Counted from the stretch's first letter, positions 35,604-44,830 are shown. The stretch: 64,000 nt of DNA from Cellulomonas sp. S1-8 (GCF_026184235.1 NZ_CP110806.1:2170001-2234000), one strand, 5' to 3'. The notes: generated by a model not told the origin, from the sequence alone. Translations and numbers: made by a program.

Positions 35604-36446
35604 GTGAACACGAAGTCATCGGTCTGGGTCGGCGGCACCGTCGTCGTCTCCGTCCTGATCCTCGCTCTGGCGTGGTTCGTCGCGATCTCGCCGACCGTCG
35701 CGTCGGCGTCGTCCGCGCGCGCGGACACCGAGGCGGCCGAGATGCGTAACGTGGAGCTGCAGGTCCAGCTCTCGGAGCTCGAGGCGCAGTTCGCGAACCT
35801 CGACGCCTCCAAGGCGGAGCTCGCGGCGCTGCAGAAGCAGATCCCGTCCGATGCACAGGTCGCCGAGTACGTCAGGACGATGCAGGCGCACGCGGAGGCG
35901 TCCGGGGTGACGATCGTCGAGATGGACATCGCCGAGCCCGAGTCGGTCGCACCGGCGGACGTCCCGGTCACGGCACCGACGACCGAGGAGCCGGCAGCCG
36001 AGGGCGAGGCCGCGGCCGAGGGTGACGCCGCAGCCGAGGGCACCGAGGGTGAGGCGCTGCCTGACGGCAGCGCACCCGCCGAGCCCGAGATCACCGGGCC
36101 CGTCCCCGTCGAGGGCTTCGCCGGGTTCCAGATCCAGGTCACGGTGGTCGGTACGCCGGCGAACGGCATCGCCTTCCTCGAGAAGATGCAGACGGTCGGC
36201 GACCGGCTGTTCCTCGCCACCGAGTACGACGCGAAGGGCCTGGCGGCCGAGGCGGCGAAGGGCATGCGCCCCGAGACGCAGGAGGGCGACATGGAGCTCA
36301 AGCTCACCGGGTACGTGTGGGTCCTCCCGGTGCTCGACAGCGGAACCACGGCACCGACCGAGCCCGAGGACGAGGGCCCGCTCGCGCCACTGCCCGGGTC
36401 GGCGGACCCGCGCCTGGGCGCCGAGGGCAACGGCACCGTCGGCTGA
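35604..36446 (+). CDS. pilO: Type IV pilus assembly protein PilO
   Basis: This 280-residue bitopic protein has a membrane helix at about residues 8-30, a coiled coil with heptad-like ELQVQLSELEAQFANLDASKAEL, then a ferredoxin-like domain interrupted by a low-complexity Glu/Ala/Gly/Pro linker (about 115-165). GTG 35604 lies one base after the pilN stop. The acidic linker and the acidic tail after residue 250 are not typical of proteobacterial PilO. No pilP or pilQ follows, as expected without an outer membrane. Confidence 0.88.
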   Translation: MNTKSSVWVGGTVVVSVLILALAWFVAISPTVASASSARADTEAAEMRNVELQVQLSELEAQFANLDASKAELAALQKQIPSDAQVAEYVRTMQAHAEASGVTIVEMDIAEPESVAPADVPVTAPTTEEPAAEGEAAAEGDAAAEGTEGEALPDGSAPAEPEITGPVPVEGFAGFQIQVTVVGTPANGIAFLEKMQTVGDRLFLATEYDAKGLAAEAAKGMRPETQEGDMELKLTGYVWVLPVLDSGTTAPTEPEDEGPLAPLPGSADPRLGAEGNGTVG

Positions 36447-36461
36447 GCCGATCGGACTCAC

Positions 36462-36499
36462 GGCGCGGCTCGCACGACGACGATCGTGCGGGCCGCGCC
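36462..36499 (+). terminator. Terminator after pilO
   Basis: A 16-pair stem (36462-36477 with 36484-36499), with one G-U pair and a six-base loop, starts 15 bases after the pilO stop. It ends the pilus locus and separates it from aroC. Confidence 0.8.
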
Positions 36500-36574
36500 T
36501 GCGTGCGGACGCGGCACCGCTCACGCGGACGGCAGGTGCGCCGGCAGTCCGTGCTCGCGTGAAAGGATCGGCGC

Positions 36575-37765
36575 ATGCTGCGTTGGTTGACCTCCGGTGA
36601 GTCCCACGGCCCCGCTCTCGTCGGCATCCTCGACGGGCTGCCCGCCGGGGTGCAGGTGCAGACGTCCGACGTGCAGGCCGCGCTCGCGCGCCGCCGCCTC
36701 GGGTACGGGCGTGGCGCGCGCATGAAGTTCGAGCAGGACGAGGTGCGCCTGCTCGCCGGTGTGCGGCACGGCCTGACGCAGGGTGGGCCGATCGCGGTCG
36801 AGGTGGGCAACACCGAGTGGCCCAAGTGGGTCGAGGTGATGTCGGCCGACCCCGTGACGGACCCCGCGGTCCTGTCCCGCGCGCGCAACGCGCCCCTGAC
36901 GCGCCCGCGCCCCGGCCACGCCGACCTCGTCGGGATGCGCAAGTACGGCTTCGACGACGCGCGCCCCGTGCTGGAGCGGGCGTCCGCCCGCGAGACGGCC
37001 ACGCGGGTCGCGCTGGGCACGATCGCCGCCGCGTTCCTCGAGCAGGTCGCCGGTGTGCGGCTCGTGTCGCACGTCGTCGCGATCGGCCCCGTCGCGGTCC
37101 CCGACGACGCACCGACGCCGACGCCCGACGACGTCGCCGCGCTCGACGCCGACCCGGTGCGCTGCTTCGACCCGGCGACGAGCGCGGCGATGGTCGCCGA
37201 GATCGACCAGTGCCACAAGGACGGGGACACCCTCGGCGGCGTCGTCGAGGTCCTGGTGCACGGGCTGCCGTCGGGGATCGGGACGTACGTGCAGGCCGAC
37301 GGGCGGCTCGACGCGCGCCTCGCTGCGGCGCTCATGGGCATCCAGGCGATCAAGGGCGTCGAGGTCGGCGACGGCTTCCGCACCGCCGCACGGCGCGGCT
37401 CGCTGGCCCACGACGAGATGGAGCGCGACGCGTCGGGGCGGATAGTGCGCCGCACCAACCGCGCCGGCGGCATCGAGGGTGGCATGTCCAACGGCGAGGT
37501 CGTGCGCGTGCGCGCCGCGATGAAGCCGATCTCGACCGTGCCGCGGGCGCTGGACACCGTCGACACGGCCACGGGGGAGCCCACCAAGGCGCAGCACCAG
37601 CGCTCGGACGTGTGCGCGGTGCCGCCCGCAGCGGTCGTCGCCGAGGCGATGGTCGCGCTCGTCGTCGCGCAGACGCTGCTGGAGAAGTCCGGCGGCGACA
37701 GCGTCGCGGAGGTCCGGCGCAACCTCGAGGCGTATCTCGCGGCAGTCCCCGACCTCCTGGGCTGA
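36575..37765 (+). CDS. aroC: Chorismate synthase
   Basis: This 396-residue FMN-dependent enzyme makes chorismate from EPSP. It starts [23 protein letters not shown] and contains [15 protein letters not shown], the [12 protein letters not shown] region and the [19 protein letters not shown] motif, with the length usual for the family. AAAGGA about ten bases before the ATG is the ribosome binding site. It is the first gene after the pilO terminator. The next gene is an unrelated peroxidase, which separates it from aroK. Confidence 0.97.
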   Translation: MLRWLTSGESHGPALVGILDGLPAGVQVQTSDVQAALARRRLGYGRGARMKFEQDEVRLLAGVRHGLTQGGPIAVEVGNTEWPKWVEVMSADPVTDPAVLSRARNAPLTRPRPGHADLVGMRKYGFDDARPVLERASARETATRVALGTIAAAFLEQVAGVRLVSHVVAIGPVAVPDDAPTPTPDDVAALDADPVRCFDPATSAAMVAEIDQCHKDGDTLGGVVEVLVHGLPSGIGTYVQADGRLDARLAAALMGIQAIKGVEVGDGFRTAARRGSLAHDEMERDASGRIVRRTNRAGGIEGGMSNGEVVRVRAAMKPISTVPRALDTVDTATGEPTKAQHQRSDVCAVPPAAVVAEAMVALVVAQTLLEKSGGDSVAEVRRNLEAYLAAVPDLLG

Positions 37766-37854
37766 CGTCCGTTCCGGACGTATCTGCCCCGGTATCCGTG
37801 CGCTCCTGACGGGTGAGCCGCTGCGCCTGCAGCGACCGGCTCGAGGGGGAGATC

Positions 37855-39456
37855 ATGACCACCACCGCACCGGACCGGACCGATCACCACCAGGACCACC
37901 ACGCCCCGCGCACCGCCGAGCAGCTCACCGCGACCGGCAGCACCGCGCACGGCCTGGGGTACGGCCGACGCCCTGCGCGCGGCCACGGCCACGAGGCGCG
38001 CGGCCTGCAGTACCTGCCGCTGTCGGCGCTGCACGAGGGGCGCTTCGGCCGGCTCTTCCGGCTGCCGCCCTACACGCCGTCCGACGACGAGATCCAGCGC
38101 GTCGCGGGTCTCATGACGGAGGGCGACCGCGGCGGCGACCGCACGCTCGACAACCCGGGCATCCCGGCGGGGTACACCTACCTGGGGCAGTTCATCGACC
38201 ACGACCTCACGTTCGACCCGGTCTCGAGCCTCGATCGGACCAACGACCCCGACGCCCTGACGAGCTTCCGCAGCCCGCGCTTCGACCTCGACTGCCTCTA
38301 CGGCCGCGGCCCGGCGGACGACCCGTTCCTGTACGACCAGGACAGCGAGCGGGGCGACGCCGCCAAGATGCTCATCGGGACCAACGGCCTGGACGACGAC
38401 CTGCCGCGCAACAGCCAGGGTGTCGCGCTGCTGGGGGACCCGCGCAACGACGAGAACACGTTCGTCGGTCAGCTGCAGCTGACCATGCTGAAGTTCCACA
38501 ACGCCGTCACCGACCGGGTGCTGGCGGACCCGCACCTGGCGCGCGGCAGCGAGACCCCGTTCGAGACCACCCAGCGGCTCGTGCGGTGGCACTACCAGTG
38601 GGTCGTCGTGCACGACTACCTGCGTCGCACGATCGGCGAGGCGGCCCTCGGTCGGCTGCTCGACGAGTCGACAGGTCGCCCCGTGGTGCACCTCACGCAC
38701 TTCGACTGGCACACGGCGCCGTACATCCCGGTGGAGTTCTCCGTCGCGGCCTACCGGTTCGGCCACTCGCAGGTGCGGGGCCGGTACCGCCTCAACACGG
38801 TCGTGGGTGCGCCGGACCCCGCCGACCCGCAGTCGCGCGGCGGCCTGGCGACCTTCCGGTCCGGGTCGGTGAAGGACGAGCCGCTCACGCACTTCGGGGG
38901 GTTCCGGCCGCTGCCGCGGTTCTGGACGGTGGAGTGGGCGCGCTTCTTCGAGGTCGACGGTGCCGGGGCCGACGAGCGGCAGCACACCCGCAGGATCGAC
39001 ACCCGGCTGGCGAACCCGCTCGCCGCGCTGCCCCGCGAGATCGGCGGGGACATGCCCTCGCTGACCGCCCGCAACCTCATCCGGGGTGCGCGGCTCCTGC
39101 TGCCCTCCGGGCAGGCCGTGGCGGCCCGCATGGGCCTGCGCCGGCTCACCGAGGACCAGATCGGGCTCGACGGCAGCCCCGCCCCGCTGTGGTTCTACGT
39201 GCTGCGCGAGGCCGAGGTGCAGGCCGACGGTCTGCACCTGGGCGAGGTGGGCGGCACGATCGTCGGCGAGGTGTTCCTCGGGCTGTTGCAGGCGGACCCG
39301 TCGTCGTACCTGCGCAACGAGCCGACGTGGCGCCCCTTCCTGGGCGACGGCGACGACTTCACGATGGGAGACCTGCTGCGCGTCGCGGGCCACGGGCTCG
39401 GGTCCACGCCCGCCCGGCCCGTGGACGGGAACGGGGTGGCGCCGACCCGCGGCTAG
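37855..39456 (+). CDS. Animal-type haem peroxidase
   Basis: This 533-residue protein belongs to the bacterial branch of the myeloperoxidase/peroxinectin superfamily. The distal motif [11 protein letters not shown] supplies Gln112, Asp115 and catalytic His116; the proximal haem ligand is probably His304 in [12 protein letters not shown]. No signal peptide or membrane segment is visible. The first 50 residues are His- and Arg-rich and look disordered. ATG 37855, after a GGGGGAG site, is preferred over the upstream GTG 37813. Its place between aroC and aroK is odd; its physiological substrate is unknown. Confidence 0.88.
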   Translation: MTTTAPDRTDHHQDHHAPRTAEQLTATGSTAHGLGYGRRPARGHGHEARGLQYLPLSALHEGRFGRLFRLPPYTPSDDEIQRVAGLMTEGDRGGDRTLDNPGIPAGYTYLGQFIDHDLTFDPVSSLDRTNDPDALTSFRSPRFDLDCLYGRGPADDPFLYDQDSERGDAAKMLIGTNGLDDDLPRNSQGVALLGDPRNDENTFVGQLQLTMLKFHNAVTDRVLADPHLARGSETPFETTQRLVRWHYQWVVVHDYLRRTIGEAALGRLLDESTGRPVVHLTHFDWHTAPYIPVEFSVAAYRFGHSQVRGRYRLNTVVGAPDPADPQSRGGLATFRSGSVKDEPLTHFGGFRPLPRFWTVEWARFFEVDGAGADERQHTRRIDTRLANPLAALPREIGGDMPSLTARNLIRGARLLLPSGQAVAARMGLRRLTEDQIGLDGSPAPLWFYVLREAEVQADGLHLGEVGGTIVGEVFLGLLQADPSSYLRNEPTWRPFLGDGDDFTMGDLLRVAGHGLGSTPARPVDGNGVAPTRG

Positions 39457-39459
39457 GCT
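39454..39459 (+). promoter_or_regulatory. -10 box of aroK, overlapping the peroxidase stop
   Basis: TAGGCT includes the TAG stop of the peroxidase gene and is followed by six bases and the aroK GTG. It would give aroK-aroB a leaderless transcript independent of the genes upstream. Confidence 0.5.
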
Positions 39460-39465
39460 TCGTCC

Positions 39466-40029
39466 GTGCCCAGTGCAACCCCCACGTCCGGTCCCCGCCT
39501 CGTGCTGGTCGGCCCACCGGGGGCAGGCAAGTCCACCGTGGCCGCCGCCCTCGCCCAGCGCTGGCAGCTCGAGGTGCGCGACACCGACGCGGACGTCGAG
39601 GCCACCGCCGGCAAGTCCGTGTCCGACGTCTTCGTGGAGGACGGCGAGCCGCGCTTCCGCGACCTGGAGCGCGCGGCCGTCGCCACCGCGCTGGTCGAGC
39701 ACGACGGCGTCCTCGCGCTCGGCGGCGGGGCCGTCCTGCACGACGACACCCGCGCCGCGCTGCGCACCTACCAGCGCGGCGGGGGTGTCGTCGCCTTCCT
39801 CGACGTGAGCCTCGCGCACGCCGCCCCGCGTGTCGGGCTGAACCAGGCGCGCCCGCTGCTCGTCGGCAACCCCCGCGCGCAGTGGCAGGCGCTCATGGAC
39901 GCCCGGCGTCCCGTGTACGAGGAGGTCGCGGACGTGCGCGTGTCGACGGACGGGCTGCGCCCGGTCGAGGTCGCCGAGGCCATCGAGGTCGCCCTCGCCG
40001 CCCTGCGCGTCGGGGAGCCCCGCGCATGA
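39466..40029 (+). CDS. aroK: Shikimate kinase
   Basis: This 187-residue P-loop kinase phosphorylates shikimate. Visible are Walker [10 protein letters not shown], the substrate Asp in [18 protein letters not shown], the LALGGGAV strand and the RPLL lid arginine. It begins at GTG 39466, ten bases after the peroxidase stop. The aroB ATG overlaps its stop by four bases. It is slightly longer than the family norm because of a variable C-terminus. Confidence 0.95.
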   Translation: MPSATPTSGPRLVLVGPPGAGKSTVAAALAQRWQLEVRDTDADVEATAGKSVSDVFVEDGEPRFRDLERAAVATALVEHDGVLALGGGAVLHDDTRAALRTYQRGGGVVAFLDVSLAHAAPRVGLNQARPLLVGNPRAQWQALMDARRPVYEEVADVRVSTDGLRPVEVAEAIEVALAALRVGEPRA

Positions 40030-41147
40030 GCGACGCGTCCGTCGTCACGGTCACGGGGGAGCGGCCCTACGACGTCGTCATCGGCCGCCACCTGCTGGGT
40101 CGGTTGCCCGAGCTCGTGGGCAGCGACGCCCGGCGCGTCCTGGTGGTGCACCCTGCCGCGCTCGCGACGTCCGCGGAGACGGTCCGTGAGGACCTCGTCG
40201 CCGCCGGCTACGCGGTCTACCTCGCGCAGGTCCCCGACGCCGAGGAGCAGAAGACCGCGCAGGTCGCCGCCTTCTGCTGGGGCGTGCTCGGCCAGGCCGA
40301 CTTCACGCGCACCGACGTCGTCGTCGGGCTCGGCGGGGGGGCGACGACGGACCTCGCGGGCTTCGTCGCGGCGACGTGGCTGCGCGGCGTGCGCGTCGTG
40401 CAGGTGCCGACGACCGTGCTCGCGATGGTCGACGCGGCCGTCGGCGGCAAGACGGGCATCAACACCGCCGAGGGCAAGAACCTCGTCGGGGCGTTCCACA
40501 CGCCCGCGGGCGTGCTGTGCGACCTCGCCGCGCTGGAGTCGATGGCACCCCACGACTTCGTCGCCGGGCTCGCGGAGATCGTCAAGTGCGGGTTCATCGA
40601 CGACCCGCGGATCCTCGAGCTCGTGGAGGAGAACACGGAGCTCCTGCGTGACCCCGTCGCGGCGTCGTCGTCGTCCGTGCTGCTCGAGCTCGTCGAGCGG
40701 GCCGTGCGCACCAAGGCGCGGGTCGTGGGGGAGGACCTGCGCGAGGCGGGGCTGCGCGAGATCCTCAACTACGGCCACACCTTCGGGCACGCCGTCGAGC
40801 ACGTCGAGCGGTACCGCTGGCGCCACGGCGCGGCCGTGTCCGTCGGCATGGTGTTCGTCGCCGAGCTCGCGCGGCTCGCGGGCCGGCTCGACGACGACGT
40901 CGTCGCGCGCCACCGCAGCGTCCTGACGTCGCTGGGCCTCCCCGTCGGCTACCGCTCCGACCGCTGGGACCAGCTGCTCACCGCGATGCGGCGCGACAAG
41001 AAGACCCGCGGCGACCTGCTGCGGTTCGTCGTCCTGGACGGCCTGGCCCGCCCGTCCCGCCTCGAGGGCCCGGACCCGGCCCTCCTGGCAGCGGCCTACG
41101 CGGAGATCGCCACGACCCCGGACCCCACCACCCACATCCTCCTCTGA
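40026..41147 (+). CDS. aroB: 3-dehydroquinate synthase
   Basis: This 373-residue NAD- and metal-dependent enzyme makes 3-dehydroquinate from DAHP. Conserved segments include [52 protein letters not shown] and the zinc-ligand region [12 protein letters not shown], and RRDKKTRG near the end. ATG 40026 overlaps the aroK stop. It is the last core gene before the repeat-bracketed accessory patch. Confidence 0.97.
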   Translation: MSDASVVTVTGERPYDVVIGRHLLGRLPELVGSDARRVLVVHPAALATSAETVREDLVAAGYAVYLAQVPDAEEQKTAQVAAFCWGVLGQADFTRTDVVVGLGGGATTDLAGFVAATWLRGVRVVQVPTTVLAMVDAAVGGKTGINTAEGKNLVGAFHTPAGVLCDLAALESMAPHDFVAGLAEIVKCGFIDDPRILELVEENTELLRDPVAASSSSVLLELVERAVRTKARVVGEDLREAGLREILNYGHTFGHAVEHVERYRWRHGAAVSVGMVFVAELARLAGRLDDDVVARHRSVLTSLGLPVGYRSDRWDQLLTAMRRDKKTRGDLLRFVVLDGLARPSRLEGPDPALLAAAYAEIATTPDPTTHILL

Positions 41148-41177
41148 CCACCCCGGGCCCACGCCGGGCCCCAGCCT

Positions 41178-41265
41178 CCGGGATCCCTCGGTCTCGCGAG
41201 ACCGAGCCCGCCGGGCCTTCCACGCCGGGATCCCTCGGTCTCGCGAGACCGAGCCCGCCGGGCCT
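41178..41265 (+). repeat. Two direct copies of a 41-base palindromic element
   Basis: Bases 41178-41218 and 41225-41265 are identical 41-base copies. Each contains the perfect 20-base palindrome CTCGGTCTCGCGAGACCGAG (41187-41206 and 41234-41253). The palindrome could act as a transcription terminator for aroB, as a protein-binding site, or as a dispersed REP-like element. Related copies lie at 42306-42403 on the other side of the next gene. Confidence 0.85.
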
Positions 41266-41401
41266 GGTACTCCGGGAAGTCGCGGTGTCGAGGTGGTGTC
41301 GGTCGGCGGTGAGCCGCCCACAGGGCTGCGCCGTCCTCAGCGCGTCCACAGATCGGAGGCGAGCCGGACTGCCGTGCGTGGTGGGCGTGCAGGGTCGGGT
41401 C

Positions 41402-42310
41402 ATGCCCCGCCTCGTCGACCGCACCTGGGTCCCGCAGTCCGCCGGACCGCGGCGTGGTGTCTTCACTCGTGACGACGCCCTCGCTGAAGGGCTGACCGAC
41501 GACCAGGTGCTCCATCGACTCTCGTCCGGTGCCTGGCGACGAGTCTGCGGCGCCGGCATCGTCCTCGCCGCGACGCCGCCCGATCCGTGGTGCGACGCCC
41601 ACGCCGCGGTCCTCACCTGGCCCGACGCGACCGTCGCACTGACGAGCGCGGCGCTCCTCCACGGGCTGCCGGTGCCGGAGGACGGACGCGTGCGTGTCGT
41701 CGTCCCCAGCCCGCGGGCACGACGCGGCCGCCTGATCCCGCACGAGCGCGTCCTGGAACCCGGTGATCTCGCCATGCTCGACGGCGTGAACCTCACGAGT
41801 CGCGAACGGACGATCGTCGACTGCCTCGGGTTGCTCTCTCGCGACCATGCGAGCCGGTTGCTCGCCTGGGTCGGGACCCGTGGGCTCCTGGACGCCGACG
41901 ACCTCGAACGATGGGTGCTGGCCCACCCCGGACGTCGCGGCAACGTCCAACGATCCTGGTGCGCAGACCGGTTGCGGCGCGGGGCACTGAGCGAGGCTGA
42001 AGAGCGGCTGCACGACCTGCTGCACGGCGCGGGCGTCACCGGGTGGGTGGCGAACGCGTCCCTCCTCCACCCTCTGGGCGTCCCCGCGGTAGTCGACGTC
42101 TGGTTCGAGGACGTCCGGCTGGTCGTGGAGATCGACGGCCGCGTGGCGCACGGTGCGGACAGGTTCCAGGACGACCGCACGCGCCAGAACCTCCTCGTCG
42201 GCGCGGGGTGCACGGTGCTGCGCTACACGTGGGCCGACGTGACAGGGCGCCCCGTCCACGTGCTCGCGCAGATCCTCACCACCCGGCAGCGACTGCGCGC
42301 GGCAGCGTGA
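41402..42310 (+). CDS. AbiEi-like wing-helix plus DUF559 (Vsr-like nuclease fold) protein
   Basis: This 302-residue protein has an N-terminal region resembling AbiEi antitoxin wing-helix proteins (VFTRDDALAEGLTDDQVLHRLSSG) and a C-terminal DUF559 domain of the very-short-patch-repair nuclease superfamily: DVWFEDVRLVVEIDG, then QDDRTRQNLLVGAGCTVLRYTW. The Asp, Glu-x-Asp and later Gln/Arg positions of the nuclease fold are present. No AbiEii toxin is adjacent, so it is an orphan. ATG 41402 is chosen; a longer frame starts at 41285. It is flanked by copies of the same palindrome, which suggests it moved or was acquired as a unit. Confidence 0.75.
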   Translation: MPRLVDRTWVPQSAGPRRGVFTRDDALAEGLTDDQVLHRLSSGAWRRVCGAGIVLAATPPDPWCDAHAAVLTWPDATVALTSAALLHGLPVPEDGRVRVVVPSPRARRGRLIPHERVLEPGDLAMLDGVNLTSRERTIVDCLGLLSRDHASRLLAWVGTRGLLDADDLERWVLAHPGRRGNVQRSWCADRLRRGALSEAEERLHDLLHGAGVTGWVANASLLHPLGVPAVVDVWFEDVRLVVEIDGRVAHGADRFQDDRTRQNLLVGAGCTVLRYTWADVTGRPVHVLAQILTTRQRLRAAA

Positions 42311-42403
42311 GACCGAGATTCCCCGCACTCGCGTGCCCGGATCCCTCGGTCTCGTGAGACCGAGGTCTGCGGTAGGTGAGTGCCCGGATCCCTCGGTCTC
42401 GCG
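42306..42403 (+). repeat. Further copies of the palindromic element
   Basis: The stop region of the AbiEi/DUF559 gene holds the right half of the palindrome (42306-42317). A near-perfect copy with one central change is at 42345-42364, and the left half only is at 42392-42403, each of the last two preceded by CCCGGATCC. Together with the copies at 41178-41265 they bracket one gene. Confidence 0.8.
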
Positions 42404-42411
42404 GCGCGTTG

Positions 42412-42468
42412 TTCAAGGTGGTACAAGTGCAGGGGGTTGTGGAGGCCGGTACAAGGTGAGAGGGTTGT
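42412..42468 (+). repeat. Tandem operator-like repeats before the SatD-like gene
   Basis: Two 21-base direct repeats, 42420-42440 and 42448-42468, agree at 17 positions (GGTACAAG ... GGGTTGT) and start 28 bases apart. A third partial copy TTCAAGGTG begins at 42412. The last copy ends three bases before the GTG of the SatD-like gene, so a protein bound here could control its expression or the repeats could act in the RNA leader. Confidence 0.6.
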
Positions 42469-42471
42469 TGA

Positions 42472-43068
42472 GTGATCGTGCTGACCATCGACCAGCGGGG
42501 GAGTCGTCGCGGGACCGACCGTGTCCCCGAGCTGCTCGCCGCGCTCGCGGACGTGCCGACCGTGCGGGGCTTCGAGCGCACCGTGGGGGACGAGGTCCAG
42601 GGTGTGCTCGACGACGCGGACCTCGCCGTCGACACCGCCCTGCGGGTGCTGCGCGACGGCGGCTGGAGCGTGGGGATCGGGACGGGGCCCGTCGACGAGC
42701 CGCTGCCGGCGTCGCCCCGCGAGGGGTCCGGCGCCGCGTTCGTGCTCGCGCGCGAGGCGGTCGAGGCCGCCAAGAGCCGCCAGCGGCCCGTGCCGGTCGC
42801 CGTCCGCGGCACCGACCCGCAGGCGGCGGCCGACGCGGACGCCGTGCTCGTGCTGCTGGGTGCCCTGGCGGCACGCCGGACCGACGCTGGGTGGGACGCC
42901 GTCGACGCGCTCCTGGGGGCCGACCCGGGTACCAGGCAGGACGCTGTGGCGCACGCGCTCGGCGTCTCGCAGCAGGCGGTCAGCCAGCGGCTGCGCACCG
43001 CGCTGTGGGCCGAGGAGGTCGCCGCGCGACCCGCTGCGGCGCGCCTGTTGACGCGCGCGGGCCACTGA
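42472..43068 (+). CDS. SatD-like protein with C-terminal helix-turn-helix
   Basis: This 198-residue protein starts with a nucleotide-cyclase-like strand pattern (VLTIDQRGSRRG, FERTVGDEVQGVLDD, IGTGPVDEPLPASPREGSGAAFVLAREAVE) as in SatD-family proteins and ends in a helix-turn-helix (RQDAVAHALGVSQQAVSQRLRTAL). SatD was named from acid tolerance in streptococci; the role here is unknown. GTG 42472 directly follows tandem repeats that may be its own target. A small membrane protein gene lies 15 bases downstream, the usual SatD partner arrangement. Confidence 0.75.
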   Translation: MIVLTIDQRGSRRGTDRVPELLAALADVPTVRGFERTVGDEVQGVLDDADLAVDTALRVLRDGGWSVGIGTGPVDEPLPASPREGSGAAFVLAREAVEAAKSRQRPVPVAVRGTDPQAAADADAVLVLLGALAARRTDAGWDAVDALLGADPGTRQDAVAHALGVSQQAVSQRLRTALWAEEVAARPAAARLLTRAGH

Positions 43069-43083
43069 CGACAGGGTCGGCGC

Positions 43084-43518
43084 GTGGAACCCGCCCTCGT
43101 GGCCGGCCTCTGGGCCGGCACCCTGCTCCTCTCGTCCGTCGGCGGCTGGCTCGTCACGCGCCTGGTCCTGCGGCTCGCCTCGCGCTCCCACGACGCCGGC
43201 AAGCCCCGTCCCCGCGCCCACCACGGCCCCGTCCTGCTGGAGCCGCTGCGCGTCAGCGACGGCCCCGACGGTGAGGGCGCGCAGATCGTGCTGCGCGGTG
43301 GGACGTGGATCGGGGTGCTCGAGCGGCTCGCCGTGACGGGCAGCCTGCTCGCCGGTGTCCCCGAGGCTGTGGCGGTCGTGGTCGCCGTCAAGGGCCTGGG
43401 ACGCTACCCCGAGCTGCGCGAGAACCCGGGAGCCTCCGAGCGCTTCGTCATCGGGACCCTGGCGTCGCTGCTGTGGTCGGCCGTCTGCGGGCTCGTCGCG
43501 CTGCGCCTGCTGCTCTGA
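43084..43518 (+). CDS. Small membrane protein, DUF3307 C-terminal-like
   Basis: This 144-residue protein has three or four hydrophobic segments. Its second half (GTWIGVLERLAVTGSLLAGVPE and VKGLGRYPELRENPGASERFVIGTLASLL) resembles the C-terminal half of DUF3307 membrane proteins that accompany SatD genes. GTG 43084 follows the SatD-like stop by 15 bases, so the two are probably one unit. The N-terminal DUF3307 domain is missing or replaced by a short helix and linker. Function unknown. Confidence 0.7.
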   Translation: MEPALVAGLWAGTLLLSSVGGWLVTRLVLRLASRSHDAGKPRPRAHHGPVLLEPLRVSDGPDGEGAQIVLRGGTWIGVLERLAVTGSLLAGVPEAVAVVVAVKGLGRYPELRENPGASERFVIGTLASLLWSAVCGLVALRLLL

Positions 43519-43616
43519 GCACGGCCGAGTACCGCTGAGCGCCGCTGACCACCGCCGAGCGCGTCAGAGAGCGGCCCCGCAGCCCGGCGCCGTGCGGGCG
43601 GACGCGAGGCGGGCGC

Positions 43617-43622
43617 TAGGAT
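43617..43622 (+). promoter_or_regulatory. -10 box of the efp-nusB transcript
   Basis: TAGGAT in the 288-base gap before efp predicts a leader of about 180 bases. No clear -35 is seen. The rest of the gap is GC-rich with no tRNA or other gene that I can support. Confidence 0.4.
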
Positions 43623-43806
43623 GGTCGACGGCCTGCGGCCGGTCCGGTGCACCTGGTGCGCGGGGACGGGCGGCAGCGGGAGCCGGCAGCGGCGCGTCCC
43701 TCCGGGTGCGCGCGCGGCGGCTCCGTGTACGGCGGTCGCCCTGCGGGTGGCTGCGCACCGGACGCGTCGCACGGCGCGCACCACCACCGACCGGGAGATC
43801 CACGCT

Positions 43807-44370
43807 GTGGCGACCACCAACGACCTGAAGAACGGCATCGTGCTGCGCATCGACGGCCAGCTCTGGACCGTCGTGGAGTTCCAGCACGTCAAGCCCGGCA
43901 AGGGCGGCGCGTTCGTCCGCACCAAGCTCAAGAACGTGCTGTCGGGCAAGGTCGTGGACCGCACGTTCAACGCGGGCATCAAGGTCGAGACGGCCAGCGT
44001 CGACAAGCGCGACATGCAGTACCTGTACAAGGACGGCGACGACTACGTGTTCATGGACACGGACACGTACGACCAGATCAACGTCCCGGCCGCGACGGTC
44101 GGCGACGTCGCCAACTTCCTGCTCGAGTCGCAGACCGCGCTCGTCGCGACCAACGAGGGCTCCCCGCTGTACGTGGAGCTGCCGCCGTCCGTCGTGCTCG
44201 AGGTGACGTACACCGAGCCGGGCCTGCAGGGCGACCGCTCGTCGGCCGGGACGAAGCCCGCGACGCTCGAGACGGGCTACGAGATCCAGGTGCCCCTGTT
44301 CCTCGAGGCGAACACCAAGGTCAAGGTCGACACGCGTGACGGGTCGTACCTCGGCCGCGTGAACGACTGA
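43807..44370 (+). CDS. efp: Translation elongation factor P
   Basis: This 187-residue factor relieves ribosome stalling at proline runs. All three EF-P domains are present: the KOW-like N-domain with loop [10 protein letters not shown], whose tip lysine is Lys32, the OB domain ([21 protein letters not shown]), and the C-terminal OB domain ending [18 protein letters not shown] 43807 follows GGGAGA. nusB starts one base after its stop. Confidence 0.97.
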   Translation: MATTNDLKNGIVLRIDGQLWTVVEFQHVKPGKGGAFVRTKLKNVLSGKVVDRTFNAGIKVETASVDKRDMQYLYKDGDDYVFMDTDTYDQINVPAATVGDVANFLLESQTALVATNEGSPLYVELPPSVVLEVTYTEPGLQGDRSSAGTKPATLETGYEIQVPLFLEANTKVKVDTRDGSYLGRVND

Positions 44371-44371
44371 C

Positions 44372-44788
44372 GTGGCAGCCCGGACCAAGGCGCGCAAGCG
44401 CGCGCTCGACGTGCTGTTCGAGGCCGAGCAGCGCGGCCTGGACGTCGCCGAGCTCCTCGCGCGCCGCGTCGTGGAGCCGGGCACCGAGGCGTCGCTGCCG
44501 CAGTACTCGGTGGACCTCGTCGAGGGCGTGCTGGCGAAGGCCGAGCGCATCGACGAGCTGCTAGCGACGCACGCCCACGGCTGGACGGTCGCGCGCATGC
44601 CCGCGGTCGACCGCGCGCTGCTGCGCATCGGGACGTGGGAGATCCTCTGGAACGACGACGTCCCGGACGCGGTCGCCATCGACGAGGCGGTGTCCCTGGC
44701 CCGCGAGCTCTCGACCGACGAGTCGCCGGCGTTCGTCAACGGCCTGCTGGGACGCATCGTCGTCCTCAAGCCGACGCTGCTGGCCTGA
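44372..44788 (+). CDS. nusB: Transcription antitermination factor NusB
   Basis: This 138-residue helical protein joins the rRNA antitermination complex with S10. It starts RTKARKRALDVLFEAEQRG and has the conserved WTVARMPAVDRALLRIGTWEIL and VAIDEAVSLARELSTDESPAFVNGLLGRI segments. It lies one base after efp. The gene after it runs the opposite way; a hairpin between them probably serves both strands. Confidence 0.95.
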   Translation: MAARTKARKRALDVLFEAEQRGLDVAELLARRVVEPGTEASLPQYSVDLVEGVLAKAERIDELLATHAHGWTVARMPAVDRALLRIGTWEILWNDDVPDAVAIDEAVSLARELSTDESPAFVNGLLGRIVVLKPTLLA

Positions 44789-44830
44789 GCCGACCGGGGT
44801 CGCCCGCGGCGGCCCGACGACGACGCGGTC

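Noticed and set aside
36447..36452. GCCGAT after pilO as another sigma-28-like promoter
   Set aside because: At the expected distance the -35 reads GGCAAC, which does not match CTCAAG; the site lies in the pilO terminator region.
36304..39819. A 1171-codon open frame opposite aroC, the peroxidase gene and aroK
   Set aside because: It crosses three well-supported genes and has no recognisable domain.
41148..42471. CRISPR array in the repeat region around the DUF559 gene
   Set aside because: The repeats are palindromes in two clusters on either side of a gene, without regular spacers, and no cas gene is present.
43519..43806. tRNA or small RNA gene in the gap before efp
   Set aside because: I could not fold a cloverleaf or find a TTCGA-type T-loop; only a -10 box is supportable.
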